From Teredinibacter turnerae T7901 (GTDB lineage Bacteria; Pseudomonadota; Gammaproteobacteria; Pseudomonadales; Cellvibrionaceae), in assembly GCF_000023025.1 (NCBI RefSeq), contig NC_012997.1, positions 852,764 to 916,763 of the forward strand: a stretch of 64,000 nucleotides of DNA. Direction: 5' to 3'. Each line of letters opens with the position of its first letter. Position 1 is the first letter of the stretch. Below are positions 9,098-18,510 of this stretch, piece after piece. A model generated the notes under the pieces. It saw only the letters and a list, made by a program, of their open reading frames with translations. It had not been told where the DNA came from and ran no database searches. Both the position numbers and the translations under genes were made by a program.

Positions 9098-10126
9098 CTA
9101 TTTTGCAACCGGCCCGGTGGATTGGCGCTTGAGCAGCTCAGGTAAAAACCCTTCACTTTCAATCACCTGCCCGTATTTTGTGGAGCGCAAGCTGTTTATC
9201 AGCAGGCGCGTTGCTCGCTGGGCGATCACTTGTGTTGGCTGTTGTGCGGTCGTGAGGTTGGGCCACGCCTGGCGGGAAAACGGGCTGTCCTCGAAACCGG
9301 CAATGGAGAGTTGATCGGGAACATCCACGCCCGCGATGCGCGCAGCGAACAGGGTTCCTGCCGCGATCTCATCGTTACAGGCAAATATTGCGGTCGGCCG
9401 CTGAGCCCGGCTGAGTAGTTCGCGGGTGCGTTGCACGCCGGATTCAAATGAGTAGGTGCCTGGCACAAACATGCTTTCTGGAGCGGCAATCCCTTTGGCT
9501 GCGAGGGCATCGCGGTAGCCCGCCAGGCGCTCACCGCTGGAACCGTGCTCCTCGTCACCACCGAGAAAGGCGATGTCCCGGTGACCGAGTTCGAGCAGGT
9601 GTTCGGTGATGTTGCGTGCGGCATTGCGGTCATCAATATAAACGCAAGGGGAGAGGTGATCTGGCGCGTTGGAGCCAGAGACAATGCGCACAAATCGCAC
9701 ATGCTTCGCGGCTAATTGCTCGAGGATCTCGGTGTTTTCCGACAGCGGCGGGGTGAGCACCAGACCACCGACCCGGCTGCGGTGGATCATATCCATCACT
9801 TCGGTGACGAGGTCGTCCGCATCCGCATTGCAGGGGTGAATGATGAGTTCGTAACCCTGCTCGCGACACTCGCGCAAAATACCGCTTTGCATGTCGATAA
9901 CATAGTTGCTGTTGGGGTTATCGTAGATAAAGCCGATGGCGGACGCCGCACCGCGCAACCCGCGTGCAGACAGGTTCGGCTTGTAGTCGAGGGTTTTAAT
10001 GGCTTTCCACACTTTTTCCTTCATCGCATCGGCCACCGAGCCTTCGTTATTAATAACGCGGGAGACGGTTTTGAAGGAAACGCCAGCGAGGCTGGCGACA
10101 TCTTTAATCGTGGCTTTTGGTTTCAT
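9098..10126 (-). CDS. nagR: LacI-family transcriptional regulator of GlcNAc genes
   Basis: A 342-residue repressor. The N-terminal helix-turn-helix is ATIKDVASLAGVSFKTVSRVIN (about residues 4-25) with hinge helix LSARGLRG, then a periplasmic-binding-like sensor domain (about 60-335; IAFLGGDEEHGSSGERLAGY, AIFACNDEIAAG, SIAGFEDSPFS). It sits directly behind the nagB-II/nagA operon on the same strand with a palindromic operator in the gap, which supports the NagR call. Effector is probably GlcNAc-6-P, by analogy only. Start is ATG 10126, the first codon of the HTH-bearing frame. Confidence 0.88.
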   Translation of the reverse strand: MKPKATIKDVASLAGVSFKTVSRVINNEGSVADAMKEKVWKAIKTLDYKPNLSARGLRGAASAIGFIYDNPNSNYVIDMQSGILRECREQGYELIIHPCNADADDLVTEVMDMIHRSRVGGLVLTPPLSENTEILEQLAAKHVRFVRIVSGSNAPDHLSPCVYIDDRNAARNITEHLLELGHRDIAFLGGDEEHGSSGERLAGYRDALAAKGIAAPESMFVPGTYSFESGVQRTRELLSRAQRPTAIFACNDEIAAGTLFAARIAGVDVPDQLSIAGFEDSPFSRQAWPNLTTAQQPTQVIAQRATRLLINSLRSTKYGQVIESEGFLPELLKRQSTGPVAK

Positions 10127-10204
10127 GGCTCGGAAGGAATACGCCTAAAAGCGGAATTATAACCTTCCTCGCCATGCTGTGCGGAAAACTGCGTGAGTGA
10201 ATGG

Positions 10205-12166
10205 CTACTCCGGCGTAGCGAAGGAGAGCGTGAAGTCACTCGCCGCGCCGTTTTCCAAGTGGAATGTGAAGTGGCGGGTGACGCCATCTATCGTAATATC
10301 TGCGCCGTAGTCACCGTAAAAGCCACGCCCGCTGAATTGGCCGGTGGCGTCGGTGGTGGCATCAAACTCGGAGTCCCAGGTTTGTTGGGTGAGGGTTTTC
10401 CACGCGGTAGCCGCCGGTTTCGCTCGCCAGTCGCTGGCGAACATGGCAGCTTTTGGATTCCAGTGGGCACCTTCCCAGAAGCCCCAGAGTTGCACACCTA
10501 CAGTTGCCGGATGACTGAAGAAAATGGTGAGAAAATCCCGGGTATAGTCGGCCTGCAAGGCTTCGTCATCGGTGGTGATGTCGAACTCAGTGGAACGAAT
10601 ATCCAGGTTTGGAAAAGCGGTGTGGTAGCGCTCGAGAATATCGTAGACCGCGCTTATTGGGGTTAAGGTTTCATCAAAGTGACTCTGCATACCAATGCCG
10701 GTGATGGGCGCGTTGTTGTTAACCAGGTAAGCAATCGTATCTTCGAAATGTTGTTGATGGGCAATATTGCGGCCACCGGCAGACAGGATACTGTAGTCGT
10801 TAAGGAACAGGCCATGGCTGGGCAGATTCAGGCGTGCGCGGTTGAACCAGTCAACCATCACCGAATCGCCGAAAGCGTCCATCAGATAGTGGTTGTCGTA
10901 GGGCTCGTTGAGCACATCCCATTCGTATACATAGTTGCGTGTGGCACTGCCGATATCGTCGATATGGTCGAGTACCTCTTGCTTGATTGATGCGGGGGCG
11001 TTTGCCGGGTCGTCCGGCAGTTGCTCTGCAATCAGGTTTGGCAGGTTGCGTTTGGACGGCCACACCATCACGTGACCGCGAGTGTACAGGCCGTTGTCGC
11101 GCAGCCACTGTAAGGCGGTTAACGTACTGGTTTTATTGAATCCGTTCCCCCACTCGCCAATCCAGGGGCCCCATTTTAAATCGTTTTCCGGACCGCTTTG
11201 GTTGAACATATCGAGCACGGTTTCACGGTAAGTGGCGCTATCAGCGCTGGTGCCGTTAATAATGCTGCCTACGGTGACCGAGCCAAAGTGGTAGGCGTGT
11301 TTTTGCAGTTTCACATCCAGGCTGGCACCGCTGGCGGTTTCGCCGTTGGCATCCAGTACGGTGATTGTGAAATCGCCTTTGCGTATTTGTTCGATACGGG
11401 TGTTAGCCGCTTCGCGCCAAGTGGCGTCGGGCTCGCGGCCAACATAGGTGGGAGCGGTTGCCGGTAGCAGCGCAATATCGTAGTCGCCGTAGTTTAGTAG
11501 TTCTATGCCGGCTAACTCGAATGTCTGCGGCCGATCTCCGCCACCAAATCCGAACTTTAGGGCGAGGTTGCCGGCACTCTGGGCCGTGGTTATGGAGGCG
11601 GGCAGGTGGTATTCCTGCCACTCATCTGCGGCAGAAACTTCGCGGTTGAGAAATTTGTCGTAGGTGGTGTTGTCTTCGAGAAACGCGCTTACAAAGCTGG
11701 AGCCGGTTTCGTAAGTGTTGGCAATGGAGCGCATATAAAAATGTGCGAGCACCACATCGCCAGCGTTAACGGCAGTGGTAATCGGAAACTGCAGCTGGCC
11801 ATTCCAAAACACCCCGGTTGGGTTATTCACGGTGATACGAACAGCTTTATCGAACAACTCGTGATCCACATCGACAACCGCACGGGTTCCTACCGCGCCG
11901 GTATTGTTGTCGCCATCGCCACCCCAAAAAGACGCGTTTTGCAAGCTTGTGTCGATAATCACCGTGCCGTCGGTTGGCGCCGGCGTGACACTCGGGGTCG
12001 GCGTAGGCGTCGGTGATGGAGAGGGGGACGGTGATGGTGCTGCGGTCGGTGTTGGCGTTGGTGTGCCTGGCGCGGGTGTGGAGCTTCCCCCGTCGCTGCC
12101 GCCGCAGGCGTTCAGCAGCAGTGCACTGGCAATAAACAATGGGCGTAGGTTTATAACTTTTTGCAT
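10205..12166 (-). CDS. GH10 endo-beta-1,4-xylanase lipoprotein with N-terminal beta module
   Basis: A 653-residue predicted lipoprotein. Signal peptide 1-20 with lipobox LLNAC (Cys21), then a Thr/Ser-Pro linker (about 29-66) with alternating PT and PS repeats. Residues about 67-228 form a beta-rich module with carbohydrate-binding character (FWGGDGDNNTG, SAFLEDNTTYDKF) that I cannot place in a named CBM family. The GH10 catalytic domain (about 245-620) has the acid/base Glu421 in WDVLNEP and nucleophile Glu527 in IRSTEFDI. It cuts xylan backbones and is probably tethered to the outer membrane. Monocistronic; faces the end of nothing close and starts 128 bases from the DUF418 stop. Confidence 0.92.
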   Translation of the reverse strand: MQKVINLRPLFIASALLLNACGGSDGGSSTPAPGTPTPTPTAAPSPSPSPSPTPTPTPSVTPAPTDGTVIIDTSLQNASFWGGDGDNNTGAVGTRAVVDVDHELFDKAVRITVNNPTGVFWNGQLQFPITTAVNAGDVVLAHFYMRSIANTYETGSSFVSAFLEDNTTYDKFLNREVSAADEWQEYHLPASITTAQSAGNLALKFGFGGGDRPQTFELAGIELLNYGDYDIALLPATAPTYVGREPDATWREAANTRIEQIRKGDFTITVLDANGETASGASLDVKLQKHAYHFGSVTVGSIINGTSADSATYRETVLDMFNQSGPENDLKWGPWIGEWGNGFNKTSTLTALQWLRDNGLYTRGHVMVWPSKRNLPNLIAEQLPDDPANAPASIKQEVLDHIDDIGSATRNYVYEWDVLNEPYDNHYLMDAFGDSVMVDWFNRARLNLPSHGLFLNDYSILSAGGRNIAHQQHFEDTIAYLVNNNAPITGIGMQSHFDETLTPISAVYDILERYHTAFPNLDIRSTEFDITTDDEALQADYTRDFLTIFFSHPATVGVQLWGFWEGAHWNPKAAMFASDWRAKPAATAWKTLTQQTWDSEFDATTDATGQFSGRGFYGDYGADITIDGVTRHFTFHLENGAASDFTLSFATPE

Positions 12167-12250
12167 GATATTCGCTTTTTTTATTTTATATGAGTATAAA
12201 AGTTGATTGGTTTTTTCAATGTGAACTCGACACTAAGAGAGCGGCAATTA

Positions 12251-12288
12251 AAAAGCAAGGGCCTTTATCTCAGGAGCGCATAAAGGCC
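12251..12288 (-). terminator. intrinsic terminator of the DUF418 gene
   Basis: GGCCTTTAT (12260-12268) pairs with ATAAAGGCC (12280-12288), a 9-bp stem with an 11-base loop just after the DUF418 stop codon. On the minus strand CTTGCTTTTT follows, an imperfect T-run. Also upstream of the xylanase promoter region. Confidence 0.6.
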
Positions 12289-12294
12289 GGGAAT

Positions 12295-13536
12295 TTATCG
12301 ATCAGCGGCTTGGGCAGGTTGAAGCTCACGGGGTGCAACGCGTTTTAAACGAAACACGGAAAACCATGTTGCGCAGCGCCAGAGCCATTCCAGTGGGCCA
12401 TAGTTGAAGTGCTTTAACCACCATTGGCTCAGAGCAACCTGGAGAGCAATAAAACCGATGCCAGCGATCAGCAATTGCCACTGGTGAAATTCACCGAGCA
12501 GGCCGAAACCCCAGCCGTAGAGAATGGCGGTGCCTATAATCGATTGAACAATATAATTGGTGAGCGCCATACGGCCGTACGGAGCCAGCTTTCTCAACCG
12601 GCTTTGAGGTTTGCGCAAATAGAGCAACAAAAAGCCGCTAATCAGCAATGCGGTAATCGCAATATTGCCAATGGCCGCAAAATTATATGCAAGGACGAAA
12701 TGCCAACTGGACATTGTGAAGGGTTTAGGCATAGTCGCGAAGCCTGCCATGCTGACTGCGATCATCACCAGACCTGTGCCCAGCGACCACCAAAACACTT
12801 TTTTTAAGTTGCTTTTGTAATCGGGTAACCGGTAAACGATACCGCTGCGCACCAGCCACATCCCCACCAGAAAATAGGCCAGGGTAAAATAGCCACGACC
12901 GAAAATTCCAAACTGGTAGTCCAGTTTGCCGGTGTAAATGTAAGGTACATTTAATTTCACTACGTCCCAAAAACTGCCGAATTTAAGTGTGGTTACATAG
13001 TGAATTACGGCCGGGGAATCTTCGGCATTTGCACCCGTAATAAATCCTTCCTGGCCGGTGATGGCAAAAAACAGAATACGCCCCGCACCGAGAAACAAAA
13101 TCGCGCTCATCGCCCACAGCCAGCGGTTGGGCAAGCCATAAAACAACGGCAGGAAAAAGCCTATCAGCACATAAACACCCAAAATATCGCCGCGATAAAT
13201 TAACGAGTGAATCAGACCAAAGCCGAGCAAAATTGTCAGACGCCATAAAAACCGACCTGAAAAATTGTGCCCCTTGCGCGCGGCGTTACCCATCATAATG
13301 GCGAAGCTCATGCCGAACAGCAGCGCGAAAATCGAGTAGAATTTTCCGACGATTAACATAAAATCCAGTAGGCCAATAACCGAGTCGAGGGGGGTGGCGG
13401 GTGCCCACCAGTCCAGCTTCGGCCGTGGTGATGCAAGATATTGCTCGAGGATATGCGCGATGACGATGCCGGCGAGCGCGAACCCGCGCAGTGCATCGAC
13501 AATATCCAGGCGATCTGGGTGAGTCTCGTGGGACAT
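12295..13536 (-). CDS. DUF418 domain integral membrane protein
   Basis: A 413-residue protein with about ten hydrophobic helices. The N-terminal block DRLDIVDALRGFALAGIVIAHI and the FYSIFALLFGMSFAIM segment are typical of the DUF418/YeiB family; the C-terminal half has the DUF418 block around APYGRMALTNYIVQSIIG. The family resembles membrane acyltransferases but its function is not known. I moved the start to ATG 13536 because GGAGGT lies 7 bases upstream and the upstream in-frame residues do not look like protein. Divergent from the deacetylase-like gene. Confidence 0.85.
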   Translation of the reverse strand: MSHETHPDRLDIVDALRGFALAGIVIAHILEQYLASPRPKLDWWAPATPLDSVIGLLDFMLIVGKFYSIFALLFGMSFAIMMGNAARKGHNFSGRFLWRLTILLGFGLIHSLIYRGDILGVYVLIGFFLPLFYGLPNRWLWAMSAILFLGAGRILFFAITGQEGFITGANAEDSPAVIHYVTTLKFGSFWDVVKLNVPYIYTGKLDYQFGIFGRGYFTLAYFLVGMWLVRSGIVYRLPDYKSNLKKVFWWSLGTGLVMIAVSMAGFATMPKPFTMSSWHFVLAYNFAAIGNIAITALLISGFLLLYLRKPQSRLRKLAPYGRMALTNYIVQSIIGTAILYGWGFGLLGEFHQWQLLIAGIGFIALQVALSQWWLKHFNYGPLEWLWRCATWFSVFRLKRVAPRELQPAQAADR

Positions 13537-13662
13537 AAACACCTCCGTGTTGTCTTTATTTTTGTGTGTTGAGTATAACGCTCCGAAGGTGAGAAATGCG
13601 GGGGGTCGGTATTCAACAGTAGTTGCGCTAGAATGGTCTGAACCGGTGACGAGGAAGCCCCA

Positions 13663-14598
13663 ATGACAACTGCTTATATAACTCACCCAGAGTGCGCGAA
13701 ACACGACGTTGGCGATGAGCACCCGGAAGCGCCGGAGCGTTTGTCCGCGATCAACGACGCTCTTATTTCGTTGCGCATCATGGACTTTTTGCAGTGTCAC
13801 GATGCGCGCCCGGCGGAGCGGTCTGCGCTCGCTTTGGCTCATAGTGAGGCACACATCAAGCGTGTTTACGATAAATCTCCGTTGATGGGGCTGCGTCAGT
13901 TGGACCCGGACACCTTTATGAATCCCCATTCTCTGGAGGCCGCTTTATTGGGCGTAGGCGCAGTGATGCAGGCGGTGGATCTGGTAATGGCAGGCAAGGT
14001 GAAAAACGCATTTTGTTCGGTGCGCCCGCCAGGCCATCACGCTGAACGCGACAAAGCCATGGGGTTTTGCATATTTAACAATATTGCAATTGGCGCATTG
14101 CATGCGCTGGAGCATCATGGCCTTAAAAAAGTCGCCATCGTCGATTTCGATGTTCACCACGGCAACGGCACGGAAAATATTTTTCTCCATGACAGCCGGG
14201 TGCTGTTTTGCTCCACCTTCCAATCACCGCTTTACCCGGACACTTTTGCCGACAGTGAGCCTGGTCACATTGTCAATGTACCGTTGGAGCCGGGCACCAA
14301 AGGTGATTTGTTTCGACAGCAGGTGCGCGAGCGCATCCTGCCAGAATTAGACGCGTTTGAGCCCGAGTTCATTTTTATTTCTGCCGGTTTCGATGCGCAT
14401 AAACAAGATCCACTGGCGCATCTTTCTCTATTGGAAGACGATTACCGTTGGATTACACATCAGCTGCTGGACGTCGCAGAAAAACACGCAGGGCGTCGTG
14501 TGGTATCGGCGTTGGAAGGTGGTTACAACCTGGAGGCGCTGGCGACCTCTGTGTGCGCTCATGTGGGTTGCCTCGCGGGCCTACATCACGCTGGATAA
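13663..14598 (+). CDS. histone deacetylase superfamily hydrolase
   Basis: A 311-residue arginase/deacetylase-fold enzyme. Zinc-site motifs are complete: RPPGHHAERDKAMGFCIFNN (catalytic His pair), VDFDVHHGNGTENIF (Asp and His ligands) and SAGFDAHKQDPLA (third ligand). Bacterial members are acetylpolyamine amidohydrolases, acetoin-utilisation AcuC types or protein lysine deacetylases; the exact substrate cannot be told here. A clear GAGGA ribosome site lies 8 bases before the ATG. Five bases separate its stop from the DUF4380 start, so the two are probably co-transcribed. Confidence 0.92.
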   Translation: MTTAYITHPECAKHDVGDEHPEAPERLSAINDALISLRIMDFLQCHDARPAERSALALAHSEAHIKRVYDKSPLMGLRQLDPDTFMNPHSLEAALLGVGAVMQAVDLVMAGKVKNAFCSVRPPGHHAERDKAMGFCIFNNIAIGALHALEHHGLKKVAIVDFDVHHGNGTENIFLHDSRVLFCSTFQSPLYPDTFADSEPGHIVNVPLEPGTKGDLFRQQVRERILPELDAFEPEFIFISAGFDAHKQDPLAHLSLLEDDYRWITHQLLDVAEKHAGRRVVSALEGGYNLEALATSVCAHVGCLAGLHHAG

Positions 14599-14603
14599 TA
14601 ATA

Positions 14604-15743
14604 ATGAAAAAACTTCTTGAGCTAGGCGCGCTGCTGGCGCGTCTACCGGCTGTAGATTATCAACCGGCGCGTGCGCGCCACCTCACAGGCTTCGTTACAG
14701 ACATCGTTAACGTATTTTTTCTCGTGGGGCTGCTGGCCCTCTGCCGAGGCTCGCTGGCAATTGCTGAACCTGTGCAACAAATCACATTGGGCAACGGTGT
14801 TGTCTCGCTACAAGTAACGCCCGATATTGGCGGTAGAGTGCTCGGTGTCTCCTTGACCGACCGGCAGAATTTGTTGCGAGTGGGCACCGAAGAATTAGCT
14901 CGTGGGGTGCCGGAAGTGAAAGCGGATGATCGAGCCTACAGCTATTTTGGCCATATTGTGTGGAATGGCCCGCAGTCAGACTGGTGGAAATTTCAAACAG
15001 TGAACCCACAGCGCCGCGCGCAAAAGGCGCAGTGGCCACCCGACCCGTTCAACGTATTGGCGCGCAACGAGATTGTTGCTCATACGGCGGAGTCGCTGGT
15101 GCTGCAGAGTCCGCCGAGTGCATTAACAGGCTTGGCTATGCGCAAGGTTTTTCGCTTGCCGGCTAAACACAAAAATAGCGTTGAGCTGATGGTCGACGCG
15201 CAAAACGCGCAGCCAGAAGGATCTGTTGCATGGGATCTCTGGTTTAACACGCGGGTATCTGCAGCAAGCAAGGTGCTGGTGCCGGTGGCCAGCGAACAAC
15301 AGGTCCGGGTACAGCAACCGTTTTACCCAAAGCAACAGGACCCAATTGCCTATACTGTTGCAGAGGGCACGCTGGTGCTTAATCAGCTTGCGGCGACTGC
15401 ACCGTCGCGTAAGCGCGTCGGCAAACTTTTTATCACTCCTGATGCGCCCTGGATGGCGTCGTTCTCGCAAGGCCAGGTTTTACTTATTCAGTACCCATCG
15501 GTGCCGTCAGCGGATATTCACCCTGAGCACAGCCTGGTGGAACTGTATATGGATTTTGACGGCGACGATTTCGCCGCGGGCTTGATCGAAATGGAAGTCC
15601 ACAGCGCCTACCGCGAACTGGCTCCCGGCACCACTCTCACCAGCAGGGAGCGCTGGACGGTACTACCGTACACGGGGCAGATGACGCCCGCTGCGATGCG
15701 GGCGTTCGTCGACGCGGCCCTGCAAACGCTTCCCGCGCTTTAA
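14604..15743 (+). CDS. DUF4380 domain protein, membrane-anchored or exported
   Basis: A 379-residue protein. After a charged N-terminus a hydrophobic stretch (about 31-55, VNVFFLVGLLALC) acts as signal or anchor, so the body should be periplasmic. The body starts with ITLGNGVVSLQVTPDIGGRV, the opening of DUF4380 proteins, whose beta-sandwich resembles aldose-epimerase-like sugar-binding folds; it has no known reaction. I took ATG 14604, placed 5 bases after the deacetylase stop, not the longer frame that runs back through that gene. Function unknown. Confidence 0.75.
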   Translation: MKKLLELGALLARLPAVDYQPARARHLTGFVTDIVNVFFLVGLLALCRGSLAIAEPVQQITLGNGVVSLQVTPDIGGRVLGVSLTDRQNLLRVGTEELARGVPEVKADDRAYSYFGHIVWNGPQSDWWKFQTVNPQRRAQKAQWPPDPFNVLARNEIVAHTAESLVLQSPPSALTGLAMRKVFRLPAKHKNSVELMVDAQNAQPEGSVAWDLWFNTRVSAASKVLVPVASEQQVRVQQPFYPKQQDPIAYTVAEGTLVLNQLAATAPSRKRVGKLFITPDAPWMASFSQGQVLLIQYPSVPSADIHPEHSLVELYMDFDGDDFAAGLIEMEVHSAYRELAPGTTLTSRERWTVLPYTGQMTPAAMRAFVDAALQTLPAL

Positions 15744-15780
15744 TCTTTCGAATTTACCGCTTCTCTGGCGTTCAATATCT

Positions 15781-18510
15781 ATGCAAAGTCAACACGCTCT
15801 CAGCGCGCTATTACACGAGCACTTTAGTGGCGACCTGCCAGCCAACGGTCTGGTGCTTACCCCGAATGAGCGGTTGAGCCGTTTTGTGCAAACCAGTTAT
15901 GGCGACTTTCAGCGCGCACAGGGCAAAACCGCTTTCGCGAATCTCCGGTGTCGCTCCTACCAGGGCTGGCTGCAGGATCTCTGGCAGCGGCTGACGCTGG
16001 ACGGCCGCCATCCGCGATCGGCACAGGTGTTGATGACGCAGCAGCAGGAAATGTTGCTGTGGGAAACGGTGATCACCAGCCACCCGGATACGCCACCGCT
16101 GCTTAACAGCGTCGCCACCGCAAAAAACGCGCAGGACGCATGGCGGCTGGTATGCGAGTGGGCCTTGCCCGTCGACAGTTTCGAGACAGACGAGCTTTTG
16201 CAAAGCCACCAGTTGTTCCTTGCCTGGGTGGCGGCATTTCACGAACAGTGCCAGCAGCGTGGATTGTTAACCTTCAGTGAGTTGAGCGGTGTTATCTGCG
16301 ATGCCCTGACGCACAGCGATCCTGCGGCCGCCGTTGCCACTTGGCGCCTGCCGAACCAGATAGTGATGTACGGTTTCGACGATCAGGCCCCTGCGCTGCT
16401 GCAGTTGCTGGAGGCGCTGACCGGGTGCGGTTGCCAGTTGATTCATGTGGCAGAGCCCGAACCGACTCCGCAGGTGAGTTTGTGCAGTTTCAGCGATCCG
16501 CAGGCGGAGCTGGAGAGCGTCGCCACTTGGTGTTACCAGGCGATCGCCGCGCAGCCGGTACAACAGATTGGGGTAGTGATCCCGGATCTCAGCGCGCGAC
16601 GGGCCGAAGTCGAGCGCCATTTCAACCGGGTATTCGACCCGCACGGTATTTTGCCCACAACCCCGCAACACGCCCCCGGCTTCAATATGTCGGCGGGCCA
16701 GCCATTGGCGCAGGTGCCTGTTATGCAGGCGGCGCTGCAGGCGCTTCAGCTCAATCGCGCGCGGCTCGAGCTGGAAACCGCAAGTGCTTTGCTGCTGTCG
16801 CCTTTTCTGGGAATACAGTCCGAACTGGCGGCGCGCGCGCTGCTGGATGTGCGTCTTCGTGAGCAGGGCGAACTCAGTCCTTCGCGCCAGTTGTTGCGCA
16901 CCAGCGCAGCGGAATTTTGTGACGATGAGGGGCTGCCCCTGTGCGAACACTGGTATCACGCGCTGGACGACTTCGATAAGCTCGCCAAACAGTATGGCCC
17001 CAGCGCGCGCTTGCCGAGCGAATGGCTGCCCGTTTTTATGGCGCAATTGCAGTGCCTCGGCTGGCCGGGGGATCGCACCTTGGATACCCTGGAGTATCAG
17101 CAGGTGCAGGTGTGGCAAACCTGTCTGGATGAGTTTGCCGCGCTCGATGTGGTTACCGCGCCCATGGCCTGGAGCGAGGCGTTGAGTCTGCTGCGGCGGT
17201 TGCTGCAACAGCGCAGTTTCCAGCCGCAAACGCGGATTTCGCCGGTGCAGATACTCGGCAGTCTGGAGGCGGCCGGGTTGCCCTTCGATCAGCTCTGGGT
17301 CATGGGCCTGGACGACGAGGCCTGGCCGCCCGCGCCGTCACCCAATCCGCTGTTGCCGCTCGCGGTGCAGGTCGCGCACAACACACCGCAGAGTTCGGCT
17401 GAGCGGGAGTTTCGCTACGCGCGCAATCTGACCCAGCGCTGGCTGGCGAGCGCATCGCAGGTCACGTTCAGTTACGCCGCGACCAGAGACGACAAACAGC
17501 TGCAGCCCAGCCCCTTGGTACAGGCGTTTGCGCAAACCCGCGAGGCCGTCCCCCTGTTCACCGCGTGGGAGCAATTGCAGTGGCAAAGCCGTGAAATGGA
17601 GTCGATTGAGGACACAAACGCGGGCGGGGTTGCCGAGGTGCAACGCATTCGCGGCGGTGCGGCTATTTTGCGCGATCAGGCGGCGTGCCCGTTTCAGGCG
17701 TTTGCCCGCCATCGCCTGCGCGCCAGCGAGGTACCGGAGGTGGTACTCGGCCTGGATGCCGCTGAACGCGGTAATTTGCTACATCACGCGATGGAAATTG
17801 TCTGGCGCAAGCTCGGCGATCAGGCGGGCTTACTGGCGCAGTCGAACGAGCGTTTGCTCGCCCTGGTGGATGAAGCCATTGCCGATGCGCTGCGCGATAT
17901 CCGCCGCAAAAGCTTTGTCGGTTTCCGCTTTGTGGAGCTGGAAACCCGGCGTCTGGCCGGGCTTGTCTGCGCCTGGCTGGAACTGGAAAAAAAGCGCGCG
18001 CCCTTTACCGTGGTGTTTAACGAAAGCCGCAAAGATCTCACCCTGGCAGGCCTGCCTTTAAGTGTTCGCTACGATCGGGTGGATGCGTTGGCCGATGGCG
18101 GTCTGTTTGTTATCGACTACAAAACCGGGTTGACCGCGGTGAAATCCTGGGAGGGTGAGCGGCCGGATCAGCCCCAGGTCCCGCTATACGCCATTGCCAA
18201 CCGCGAGAAGGTTGTCGCGGCGGCGTTTGCGCAAATTAACTCCCGCGAAATCGCTCTCAAAGGTCTGGCGGATGTGCCTGATGTGGCGCCCGGCCTCAAG
18301 CACCCAGCGGACAGCGGTCTCGATCTGCCCGGGGTATGGAAAGATCTGCTTGCCCAGTGGCAACAAACCCTGGAGCAGCTGGCGAGTGACTTTTTAGCCG
18401 GTGAGGCCGCGGTTGCACCCAAGGTTCCAGGCTCCACCTGCCGCTATTGTGAGTTGAAAGGGTTTTGTCGTATCCGCAGTGTGACCGACGATGAGGAGGA
18501 TACGCCATGA
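15781..18510 (+). CDS. AddB-like PD-(D/E)XK nuclease/inactivated helicase
   Basis: A 909-residue partner of the downstream UvrD-type helicase, of the family often named probable DNA repair protein in pseudomonads. The N-terminal half is a helicase-like region without a usable Walker A motif. The C-terminal part carries a RecB-type nuclease: NLLHHAMEIVW, then LFVIDYKTG. Four cysteines, one in QAACPFQAF (about 635) and three in TCRYCELKGFC (about 884-894), match the iron-sulfur cluster staple of AddB. It should process double-strand breaks with the next gene, which starts inside its stop codon (ATGA, 4-base overlap). No addB symbol is given since it is diverged from Bacillus AddB. Confidence 0.82.
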   Translation: MQSQHALSALLHEHFSGDLPANGLVLTPNERLSRFVQTSYGDFQRAQGKTAFANLRCRSYQGWLQDLWQRLTLDGRHPRSAQVLMTQQQEMLLWETVITSHPDTPPLLNSVATAKNAQDAWRLVCEWALPVDSFETDELLQSHQLFLAWVAAFHEQCQQRGLLTFSELSGVICDALTHSDPAAAVATWRLPNQIVMYGFDDQAPALLQLLEALTGCGCQLIHVAEPEPTPQVSLCSFSDPQAELESVATWCYQAIAAQPVQQIGVVIPDLSARRAEVERHFNRVFDPHGILPTTPQHAPGFNMSAGQPLAQVPVMQAALQALQLNRARLELETASALLLSPFLGIQSELAARALLDVRLREQGELSPSRQLLRTSAAEFCDDEGLPLCEHWYHALDDFDKLAKQYGPSARLPSEWLPVFMAQLQCLGWPGDRTLDTLEYQQVQVWQTCLDEFAALDVVTAPMAWSEALSLLRRLLQQRSFQPQTRISPVQILGSLEAAGLPFDQLWVMGLDDEAWPPAPSPNPLLPLAVQVAHNTPQSSAEREFRYARNLTQRWLASASQVTFSYAATRDDKQLQPSPLVQAFAQTREAVPLFTAWEQLQWQSREMESIEDTNAGGVAEVQRIRGGAAILRDQAACPFQAFARHRLRASEVPEVVLGLDAAERGNLLHHAMEIVWRKLGDQAGLLAQSNERLLALVDEAIADALRDIRRKSFVGFRFVELETRRLAGLVCAWLELEKKRAPFTVVFNESRKDLTLAGLPLSVRYDRVDALADGGLFVIDYKTGLTAVKSWEGERPDQPQVPLYAIANREKVVAAAFAQINSREIALKGLADVPDVAPGLKHPADSGLDLPGVWKDLLAQWQQTLEQLASDFLAGEAAVAPKVPGSTCRYCELKGFCRIRSVTDDEEDTP

